From assembly GCA_020851115.1 (NCBI GenBank), contig JADZDJ010000266.1, forward strand, positions 1 through 62,696: a stretch of 62,696 nucleotides of DNA, read 5' to 3'. This DNA is from Pirellulales bacterium. Lineage in GTDB: Bacteria > Planctomycetota > Planctomycetia > Pirellulales > JADZDJ01. Below, piece after piece: positions 43,379-50,339 of this stretch. Below the pieces are notes generated by a model. The model ran no database searches. It worked only from the letters and a program-made list of their open reading frames with translations, and had not been told where the DNA came from. The first letter of the stretch is position 1; the number at the start of each line of letters is the position of its first letter. The translations under genes and the position numbers were made by a program.

Positions 43379-44149
43379 TTAATGGGCGGCAGGAGTTGCG
43401 ATTTCTGATGGCGCAGCAGTCGAGGGATTGAGCCGCGGAAGAAAGCGGCCAACCATATGTTGATAGTCGGAGTATTGCTGGCCGAAGTGAATGGCCAGGT
43501 CGCGTTCTTCGACGAAGGTTGCGGCGATCATGTAGCCGCTGAGGGTGGCGGCGAAGATGAAATGCCCGAGCGACATCGACGGCGTAGCCCAGAAGGCGAG
43601 CATCCAGCCGACATAGAGCGGGTGGCGAACGATTTTGTAGGCCATTGGCGTGCGGAAAGGGAGCGACGTGTAGGGTTTGTTTTTAAAGTTCAGCCAGACT
43701 TGGCGCGTGCCAAATAGATCGAAGTGGTTGATCATGAGGCTAACTGCCGGCACGAGAAGCCAGCCGGCGACGAACAGCGCCATCATCACGATGTAGCCGA
43801 TGCCGGAATCGAAATTCCAGATGGCAGCGGTCATCGGCTGCCATTGCCACATGAGCAGGATGACCAGGAGATTCGAAATGAGCACGTAGGTGCTGCGCTC
43901 GATCGGATGTGGAACGAAGCGCGTCCACACTTGCTTGAACGCCGGGCGAGCCATCATCGAATGCTGTAGGCAGAACAGCGCGATCAGGCCGAGATTTACT
44001 GTCAGAGCAATGCCGACGGGGCCAGGCGTGCCGGAGTCGATCGATTTAGGGACGAATAAATTGCCGACAAAACCGGCGAAGTAGGCGTAGACGGCAAAGA
44101 ACATTGCATAGCAGGCGATGCCGTAGGCGAGGAACATTGTGCGTTTCAT
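43379..44149 (-). CDS. mddA: methanethiol S-methyltransferase-like membrane protein (MddA/NnrU family)
   Basis: A 256-residue membrane protein from MKRTMFLAYGIACYAMFFAV at 44149, with AAGGAG six bases upstream. It has about five or six membrane helices. Family markers are LFCLQHSMMARPAFKQVW, the conserved ERSTYVL, INHFDLFGTRQVWLNF, PFRTPMAYKIVRHPLYVGWM and FVEERDLAIHFGQQYSDY, the last two forming the SAM-binding face of ICMT-like methyltransferases. MddA methylates methanethiol to dimethyl sulfide. The sequence fits that family closely, but NnrU-like relatives of other function exist. It is divergently transcribed from a TetR regulator that probably controls it. Confidence 0.85.
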   Translation of the reverse strand: MKRTMFLAYGIACYAMFFAVYAYFAGFVGNLFVPKSIDSGTPGPVGIALTVNLGLIALFCLQHSMMARPAFKQVWTRFVPHPIERSTYVLISNLLVILLMWQWQPMTAAIWNFDSGIGYIVMMALFVAGWLLVPAVSLMINHFDLFGTRQVWLNFKNKPYTSLPFRTPMAYKIVRHPLYVGWMLAFWATPSMSLGHFIFAATLSGYMIAATFVEERDLAIHFGQQYSDYQHMVGRFLPRLNPSTAAPSEIATPAAH

Positions 44150-44225
44150 TGGATTCTCCTTCCAGCAGGGACTTGCAGGTTGAATGGGTATCACAAATTA
44201 TCGCTTCATGAGCGGATTTGCAAAG

Positions 44226-44263
44226 TTGACTTGTGGTACACTCTGGGTTGACTGTTAGTACAC
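44226..44263. promoter_or_regulatory. direct repeats in the mddA/tetR intergenic region, candidate operator
   Basis: TTGACTTGTGGTACAC (44226-44241) and TTGACTGTTAGTACAC (44248-44263) agree at 13 of 16 positions, with starts 22 bases apart, about two helical turns. Each begins with a -35-like TTGACT. Placement between two divergent genes, one a TetR regulator, fits an operator. Confidence 0.5.
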
Positions 44264-44297
44264 GCCGCAAAATTGCCCCTCGTTTTCCCACGTGGAC

Positions 44298-44870
44298 ATG
44301 CCTACAACCACGCGACAAAAGCTCGTCGAAGCGGCCACGAAGCGGTTTTATCGCGACGGGTTTCGCAACGTCGGGATCGATCAGATCCTCGCCGACGTCG
44401 GGATCAGCAAGACGGCGTTTTATAAGCACTTCGACAGCAAAGACGATTTGATGCTCGAAGCGCTCGACGTTCACGACCGGATGATGCAAGAGACATTTCG
44501 CAACATGGCGCGGCAGCGCGGGGGAGAAGATCCTGTGGCACAGTTGCGGGCGCTGTTCGATGTCGTGGAAGTGTTAATCAACGGTGCAACTTTTCAAGGT
44601 TGTATTTTCGTGAATGCGGCGATCGAGTTTCCGCTGCCGCACGAGCCTGCGCATGTGGCTGCGGCGCGAAGCAAGCAAGCGATGGAAGATGTGGTGACCG
44701 GCCTAGCGGCGGCCGCCGGCGCGAAAGATGCGCGTGGGCTATCGCAGGAACTTTGCCTGTTGATGGAAGGCGTCTACGTCACGCGGCATGTGACGGGAAA
44801 GTCGGAATGGCTGAATGTCGCGCGTCGATTAGCGGAGCGGGCGATTGGAGAGCATTTGAATCACGAATAG
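44298..44870 (+). CDS. TetR-family transcriptional regulator
   Basis: A 190-residue protein; the ATG at 44298 (MPTTTRQKLVEAATKRF) is preferred over the GTG at 44292. The N-terminal helix-turn-helix is classical: FYRDGFRNVGIDQILADVGI, then SKTAFYKHFDSKDDL. The ligand-binding half (about 55-190; VEVLINGATFQGCIFVNAAI, EFPLPHEPAH) is of the group that includes many regulators of detoxification genes. It lies divergently next to the mddA-like gene, with a 22-base-spaced direct repeat between the two, so autoregulation and control of mddA are the simplest reading. The ligand is unknown. Confidence 0.93.
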   Translation: MPTTTRQKLVEAATKRFYRDGFRNVGIDQILADVGISKTAFYKHFDSKDDLMLEALDVHDRMMQETFRNMARQRGGEDPVAQLRALFDVVEVLINGATFQGCIFVNAAIEFPLPHEPAHVAAARSKQAMEDVVTGLAAAAGAKDARGLSQELCLLMEGVYVTRHVTGKSEWLNVARRLAERAIGEHLNHE

Positions 44871-45163
44871 TGTTTTTGCGCGAGGGCTAAAGGCTCTTGA
44901 TGCAGGCGGCGGATTGCAATGGATTAGGCCGTTGGTTGCACTTCCATGACTCGCTTGACTGCCCTCGCACTACAGTTTGCTGACTCATCCTCGCATTCAC
45001 TCAAGGCCAATTTCATGATTGCGGGTGTCATTGGTGAGATCCATGAATGTGACAACACGATCGGCCTGGGCCATTCCTCCGTTGCGCCGCACATCAAGGA
45101 GTGCGAGCGAAGGGTCGCCCGAGGCGATTGTTGATCGGAAATCTTTCTCTCAGTCGCGGTGGA

Positions 45164-46531
45164 TTAAAATGCCGTCAGATCGTCCCACATCGGCCGCCAA
45201 AGTTCGAATTTGGGAAACAATACGTCGGCCAAGTTCAGCGCCTCTTTCGTTGCGGCCCGAATTCGTCCGGCCGCGGCCGTTTCTCGCACGTTCCCGCGAC
45301 CGCAGATCAATCGCGTCAATTCAGCACGACTCATCGTCAAGCGATGACGGCCTAAGGGGCCGCCTCGTACGCGAATTCCTGTTCGCGTGTAGAGCAGTCG
45401 CCAGCTTGCCGAGTCGACGCAGAGCCCCAGTTCAGTGTCGCGCCGCCAATGGGCCTGTTTCGCCCGACGGTCCAACTCTGGTGCAATTGCCGCCAGGAGT
45501 TTTGCCGGATCGACGATCTTCATCATGGATACTTCGCCTCGACTGCTTTCGGTATTGCAGTATGTTCCTCCTGCTGAGATCACCAAGTCGTGCAATCGAT
45601 GCTCGATCGGCGCATGGACGATCAATTCGCGACGGTCGCGCTCGACCGATTCAGCGCATGCCCGCGCAAGCAATTGGTGAGTGGCGGTGGGATGACCGGG
45701 AGCGGTGAGCAGTTCCGCGACGCGCCCTTGCCGCAGCGCAGCATAGCCGACGATCGGCGCCGTCGCGTCATCGAGTTCCAGCCGGTCGCGGCCATCGATG
45801 GCGACAAGCAGCGTGTCAAAGGCTTTGCGGTTGATCAGCCAGCGCCAATAAGTTTCGGTTCGATGTAGCGGCCCATACGCCAACTGGATGTTCTGCTCGT
45901 AAATTCGCATGAGCGCACGCAACTCAAAGTGCCGCCAGAGCCGAATACTCAGCCTCCGAGCGAAGCGGTCTGCGCATTCGCGCTGCAAGTGACCGAGCAC
46001 CAGCCGCGCTTCGCCGTGCGCGACGCTCTGTCTACCGCAAATTGCCCAACCGTGCCGCGCGAAGAAATGCGGAATCGAAGTTCGTACAACGGCCAGCAAG
46101 CCGCCGTCGGCCGCAATTCTTCGCTCGGCCTCCAAGAGCAAACGAGACGCAAATCCCTGCGATCGAAATTCCGGCAACGTTGCCAGCCAATGCACGCCCG
46201 CGATTGGCAGCTTTGATTGCCCAAATCGCATCGTACGCCGCGTTAAATGCAAGTGCGACAGCACCCGATGGCCGCGCCGAACCAACAGCCGATCGAGAGG
46301 CTCATAAAACGGGTCGTCGAGTTGGGATTGAAATTCGCTGCGCGACGGTCCTTGGAAGACGTTGATGAGCGTTTGGTAAACCGACGGATGATCCCCGCTT
46401 CGCCCCGCCACCAGAGCGAATTGGCCGTGCGGAGCCTCGCCGAACGCGCCGCCGGAAATCAGCGGCCCCAAGGACTGCCCCGATTTTGCAGGCGGCCCTT
46501 CAGGGGGCATGAGAGTTGCGGAAGCCACCAT
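45164..46531 (-). CDS. Eis-like GNAT acetyltransferase with SCP2-type C-terminal domain
   Basis: A 455-residue protein. The start MVASATLMPPEGP at 46531 is chosen over an extension to 46777 that is arginine-rich and looks non-coding. The first GNAT domain has VHWLATLPEFRSQGFASRLL, in which RSQGFAS is the acetyl-CoA pyrophosphate loop. A second GNAT-like region includes VAELLTAPGHPTATHQLLAR. The C-terminal 110 residues (VDPAKLLAAIAPELDRRAKQ to FELWRPMWDD) resemble the SCP2-like domain found at this place in Eis. Eis enzymes acetylate lysines and aminoglycosides; the substrate here is unknown. It is the last of three minus-strand genes. Confidence 0.82.
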   Translation of the reverse strand: MVASATLMPPEGPPAKSGQSLGPLISGGAFGEAPHGQFALVAGRSGDHPSVYQTLINVFQGPSRSEFQSQLDDPFYEPLDRLLVRRGHRVLSHLHLTRRTMRFGQSKLPIAGVHWLATLPEFRSQGFASRLLLEAERRIAADGGLLAVVRTSIPHFFARHGWAICGRQSVAHGEARLVLGHLQRECADRFARRLSIRLWRHFELRALMRIYEQNIQLAYGPLHRTETYWRWLINRKAFDTLLVAIDGRDRLELDDATAPIVGYAALRQGRVAELLTAPGHPTATHQLLARACAESVERDRRELIVHAPIEHRLHDLVISAGGTYCNTESSRGEVSMMKIVDPAKLLAAIAPELDRRAKQAHWRRDTELGLCVDSASWRLLYTRTGIRVRGGPLGRHRLTMSRAELTRLICGRGNVRETAAAGRIRAATKEALNLADVLFPKFELWRPMWDDLTAF

Positions 46532-46871
46532 GCGATTTTTCGCATGAGGTGTACGTGGCTCACTTTCAGCAGTTCGCCCGCCAGGATGAACGCTTGTCGC
46601 CAGCGGCTGTCGCTTGACGGCGCTAGTCTTCGCTTGCAACTTGCTTTTGCGGCGCAGGCTGCGCTGACGAAGCGGCCGCACGGTGCGGATCCAAGAGCCG
46701 CGCCTGCGACAGGAAATTAAACGTCCTTGCGACCAGGATGTCGCTCCGCTCATCCCGAATCCCTTCTGCTGGTGCACCAGTCCAGTTCGGTAGCCGAGTC
46801 GCTCCTCAACGCATGGGCTAGACTCGCAGCACCCAACCGCGCAGGAGAGACTGCCTTGCCTGTGCGGCAGC

Positions 46872-48602
46872 TTAATCGCTGCTGGAGGATTTTTCCAGCA
46901 GTCCGCCGAAAAAATTTGTCAAGGTCGATTCCGGAAAAAGCGGAAAACCGTATTCTCGCGACAGCAAAATTTTTTCAGACCGCTCGTCTTTCGCCCGCTG
47001 AAGTGCATCGGCTGTCCAAGCATCTCGCCGATGAACGACAAACGGTTGCAAGGCTTCGTTGGCTTGATGAATCGCATGGCAACGCTCGCGCGCGTTGTGA
47101 GGAGTTTGCTCGACCGCGATCCATCGCAATTTTTCAGCAATCCAACGGTCGGCAGATTGTGCGTTGCCGTTATTGCCGGCCGATTGAACATCGATGAATC
47201 GCTCCGGGTGATACTGCAACTCGCGGATACAGTGGCGATGATGAATCGCACCATTGTCCGAACGGTGCGCGACAGGCACAGGCAACCGCAATGTCCCCGA
47301 AACGCACAAGTAGGCGGTTGGCCGAATGCCGAAAAACCGCTCGATGATCCGATCGGTCAATTGATCGTACTTCGCACCCCCGATGCCGTGCATAAACAGA
47401 TCGCCCAACAACAGCCGGGCGGCAAGCGTTGTGATGAGCGCCCTGGTTCGCAAGCGAACGCCACGGGCCGACAGTGCTGCCAATTGTTCGACGGCCGATT
47501 CGGCAGTTCCTTCCGGCGTAATTGAGATTACAGCCTCGATGTCGCTGCGGTTCGATAGCACTAGCTCGTCGTTTCGTTGGCGAACGAATAGCGGCAGCCG
47601 GCTGGGGCTCTCGCTCGACCAAATCCACAACGGGGCTTCCAGCCAACCATCGACCGAATTCAATTCTGGTACAGGATGAGCCGACGAACGCACCTTGTGT
47701 TCCCGTCGGTATTCCAGCAAAGCGGAGTTATAAATCTCCCAAAGACGCGGCAACTGGGCGAGTAGATGCGCGACGAACCAGCGAAGCGCCGGAAGATCGC
47801 AGACGCGACTCTGAGGGATTTCGAGCGTTTGTAAGCCCCATTGAGCTTCCAATTGATGCCGGGCTTGCGAAACACAGTGGCCGATGTTGTCGGTCTCTCT
47901 GGAGCGAACGACCGCTAGCGGCCAATAGCTTTTTAACAACGGATCAGTGATCAGCGGTCTCAAGGATAGTGCAGCGCGGTCGCCAAACGATCGAAATAGG
48001 CTAGGGTCGAGAATGGGCCTTTGCTCGAAAGGCGTGTCCGTGGTGCCGCGATCGAATGGCACAGCTTCCATTCGAGGCGCATCGACCGAGCCGACCGGAA
48101 CGCGCAGCGACGAGCTTTTCATGGTGTCGCTGTCGATTTGCAGATTAATCGCCACCGCACCATGCTGCTGAGCCAATTGGTTCAGCGCAAAGTTTTTCAG
48201 CCAAACGCCAGGATGAAACATCTCGGGCTGATGGCCTGCAAGAAAAATCGCCGCCGGTTTGTCGGGTAGCGCCACATCGCGGTACGCGCGAGTGTAGGCG
48301 ACCGCAGCGGCCAACAATTGCTTCCGCGCCTCGCAAGCAAGTTCGCCAAGGCCGCGGCCTTGCAGCTCATAGTCGGCCGAGCAAATGCCGCTGCGGTTGG
48401 CAGCCATCATTTCCGCGGCAAGTTCCAGTGGCGGTTCGATCAGCTTTTCGCCGCTTGCGCGCGGAGCATTCAACTTCGCAATTCGAGCCGACCATTCAGG
48501 CCAGTAGAATCGGCCTCCGGCGCACTTGTCGGCGCGCGGCATTAGATCGCAAGCTGGGTGCGATGTTCGGTCGCATCCCGACGGCGGTTGATCGGCCACC
48601 AT
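46872..48602 (-). CDS. conserved protein of unknown function, faintly BshC-like
   Basis: A 576-residue soluble protein read from MVADQPPSG at 48602. I do not recognise the family with confidence. AIFLAGHQPEMFHPGVWLKN and GAVAINLQIDSDT in the N-terminal third, and LFMHGIGGAKYDQLTDRIIE in the last third, recall the layout of BshC, the proposed cysteine-adding enzyme of bacillithiol synthesis (GQQ...K..., HGxGG). The match is too weak for a name. No membrane segment or signal peptide is visible. It lies between a glycosyltransferase (62 bases upstream) and the Eis-like gene on the same strand. BshA- or BshB-like genes are not in the window. Confidence 0.8.
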   Translation of the reverse strand: MVADQPPSGCDRTSHPACDLMPRADKCAGGRFYWPEWSARIAKLNAPRASGEKLIEPPLELAAEMMAANRSGICSADYELQGRGLGELACEARKQLLAAAVAYTRAYRDVALPDKPAAIFLAGHQPEMFHPGVWLKNFALNQLAQQHGAVAINLQIDSDTMKSSSLRVPVGSVDAPRMEAVPFDRGTTDTPFEQRPILDPSLFRSFGDRAALSLRPLITDPLLKSYWPLAVVRSRETDNIGHCVSQARHQLEAQWGLQTLEIPQSRVCDLPALRWFVAHLLAQLPRLWEIYNSALLEYRREHKVRSSAHPVPELNSVDGWLEAPLWIWSSESPSRLPLFVRQRNDELVLSNRSDIEAVISITPEGTAESAVEQLAALSARGVRLRTRALITTLAARLLLGDLFMHGIGGAKYDQLTDRIIERFFGIRPTAYLCVSGTLRLPVPVAHRSDNGAIHHRHCIRELQYHPERFIDVQSAGNNGNAQSADRWIAEKLRWIAVEQTPHNARERCHAIHQANEALQPFVVHRRDAWTADALQRAKDERSEKILLSREYGFPLFPESTLTNFFGGLLEKSSSSD

Positions 48603-48664
48603 GTTCAACAATTTGACTCCCGAAAGCGGCTCTGAGGGCAGCCAGACTCGAAATCGTTACCAGC

Positions 48665-49405
48665 TCAACGGCAGCTCTGGCATTCGCGGAACTGCGGCGA
48701 TGCCGCGCCCCCGAGCCGTCCGATGCTGCGGTCGATAATCTCTCGATAATACCTCAGCCGCGTCTCGGCGTCATCTAGCGATCCACCGAACGAACGGGCT
48801 TCTTCCAGATAAATCAACGGAACGGCAAGTTCGATGATTCTCAAGCTTTGATTTGCCGCTTGGACCCAATACTCCAGCGGCATCGCATATCCCGCTTCGG
48901 TAATTTCGACCTTTGCCAGTGACGACACCTTGTACGCCTTGAAGCCGCAAAAGGCGTCGGTTAGCCGCAATCCGAGCCGAGAATTCAATTCGGCCGTAAT
49001 TTGCTCGTTGATCAACCGCCGGGCAAGCGGAGGGTCGCTATCCGCCGGGAACTTCTTCAAATAGCGGCTGCCCGAAACAAGGTCGACATCGTGGCACGCG
49101 GCGACAAACTCCGGAATCATCTGCGGCTGGTGCTGCCCGTCGCAATCGATCGTCACCAGCACGTCGTAATCTTCGCGCTGCGCAAAAGCGAACGCACTTT
49201 TCAGCCCTGCCCCATAGCCGCGATTGTACGGATGCCGAATCACATGTACGTCGCTCCGCGCGGTTAATAAATCCGAAGTGCCGTCCGTCGAGCCATCGTC
49301 AACCACCAGCACTTCTTGGCTATAATGCAGCACTTCATCGAGCACGGGATTTACGTGATGAACTTCGTTGTAAACCGGCAGTGCGGTGAGGAAGCGTGCC
49401 GTCAT
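48665..49405 (-). CDS. family 2 glycosyltransferase (dolichyl-phosphate mannosyltransferase type)
   Basis: A 246-residue GT-A protein starting MTARFLTALPVYNEVHHVNP. The nucleotide-sugar site is ALPVYNE, VVDDGSTDGT, NRGYGAGLKSAFAFA and TIDCDGQHQPQMIP, where CDGQHQ holds the DxD-like metal motif. LVSGSRYLKKF is the usual catalytic-region string. There is no C-terminal membrane segment, so it is soluble or peripheral. It probably transfers a sugar to a lipid carrier; the acceptor is unknown. It heads a possible three-gene minus-strand run. A small frame (49402-49614) overlaps its start by four bases. Confidence 0.92.
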   Translation of the reverse strand: MTARFLTALPVYNEVHHVNPVLDEVLHYSQEVLVVDDGSTDGTSDLLTARSDVHVIRHPYNRGYGAGLKSAFAFAQREDYDVLVTIDCDGQHQPQMIPEFVAACHDVDLVSGSRYLKKFPADSDPPLARRLINEQITAELNSRLGLRLTDAFCGFKAYKVSSLAKVEITEAGYAMPLEYWVQAANQSLRIIELAVPLIYLEEARSFGGSLDDAETRLRYYREIIDRSIGRLGGAASPQFRECQSCR

Positions 49406-49614
49406 TTAGATGCTCGCGTGGTGAAGCTATTTGTTTCTAATCGTTCCAAAATGCATGGATAACCGTGCGACAATTTGCCCACTGCCAACATCGGATAATG
49501 AATGGGTGCAATTCCAGGATGATGGGGCAACGTCTGCGACATAATTGTAGAAGTTGGCCAAAGCTGGTCAAATTGCTCGAAAACAGCGTCGGTAGCATCG
49601 TTACTGGGGGTCAT
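49402..49614 (-). CDS. possible small protein upstream of the glycosyltransferase
   Basis: A 70-residue frame beginning MTPSNDATDAVFEQFDQLWP and ending FTTRASK. Its stop overlaps the glycosyltransferase start by four bases (ATGA), the arrangement of coupled genes. The composition is protein-like (GIAPIHYPMLAVGKLSHGYP), but there is no good ribosome binding site and no recognised family. It could be a leader peptide or a remnant of a larger gene. Confidence 0.3.
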   Translation of the reverse strand: MTPSNDATDAVFEQFDQLWPTSTIMSQTLPHHPGIAPIHYPMLAVGKLSHGYPCILERLETNSFTTRASK

Positions 49615-50015
49615 GCAGCCATCGTTTGGCCGCGCGCGGCATGCGGAGTAGCAGTCGTTCGGATGCGCTGTTGAGCCCGCTCCTCACGTTGCAAGTCCAA
49701 GGCAAACCGCGAAGAGACGTGTGACCGGGTGCGAACGCGATACACGGTCTTTGCATCGTGCGATGACGACGGTTCGCCAATTTCTGGAAAGTCAACCCCA
49801 AACTCGTCTTGACGAAACTGCGTAATAACGGTTCCAATGGTATCAGTCCAAGCGAGAGAGGTTCCTTTGAGCGTTATCTCAAAGCGACTGAACTTGCTTA
49901 ATCAATTGTCTTGCGGCGGACGATTGCTCCGTTGCAAAGAGGTCAGCTCGGCATAGAGCGCCCCGAGTCGGCCGCTTCTCGATTGCAGGTGCTCACCAGA
50001 TAGGAGCCAATGGAA
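49615..50015. other. intergenic region upstream of the lysine-rich peptide
   Basis: About 400 bases with no supported gene; the frame at 49601-49837 (minus) is not protein-like. It should contain the promoter of the micropeptide gene. GGAG at 50003-50006 is its ribosome binding site. Confidence 0.45.
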
Positions 50016-50093
50016 ATGGCAGCGAAGAAGAAAGCTACGAAGAAGGCCACTCGTTCTCCAAAGAAGAAGGCCGCCACGAAGACGAAGAAGTAG
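50016..50093 (+). CDS. 25-residue lysine/alanine-rich micropeptide, histone-tail-like
   Basis: A very short frame starts MAAKKKATKKATRSPKKK and ends TKTKK; eleven of twenty-five residues are lysine. GGAG lies nine bases before the ATG at 50016 (an ATG at 50010 is only three bases away and less suitable). A strong intrinsic terminator follows 54 bases after the stop, so the unit looks like a complete independent gene. The AAKKKATKKAT pattern is that of histone H1 or bacterial nucleoid-protein tails, suggesting DNA or RNA binding. Similar lysine-rich micropeptides are common in planctomycete genomes, by memory. Confidence 0.7.
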   Translation: MAAKKKATKKATRSPKKKAATKTKK

Positions 50094-50147
50094 TCGCCAG
50101 TAAATTGCTGAGCGAACGACTTCGTTCCCCTGAAATTACGACGAGAA

Positions 50148-50190
50148 AGGCCGGCCTGAACGACCACGTTCAGGCCGGCCTAATTTTTTG
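50148..50190 (+). terminator. strong intrinsic terminator after the lysine-rich peptide
   Basis: A perfect 14-base-pair stem (AGGCCGGCCTGAAC with GTTCAGGCCGGCCT, loop GACCAC) followed by AATTTTTT. It terminates transcription from the plus strand, just after the micropeptide gene. Confidence 0.93.
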
Positions 50191-50339
50191 AAAAAGTGTC
50201 AGCAAGGTCCATGTGTCTGGTAATCTGGTATCGTTGAGTTTTGCTGGTTCTCAGTCGTCAGTTGTGCGACGATTTCCAACGGACCCTGGCGCACCGACGA
50301 TCTGCAGGCCAATCAGACGCCAGATTGCCCGACGCCACG

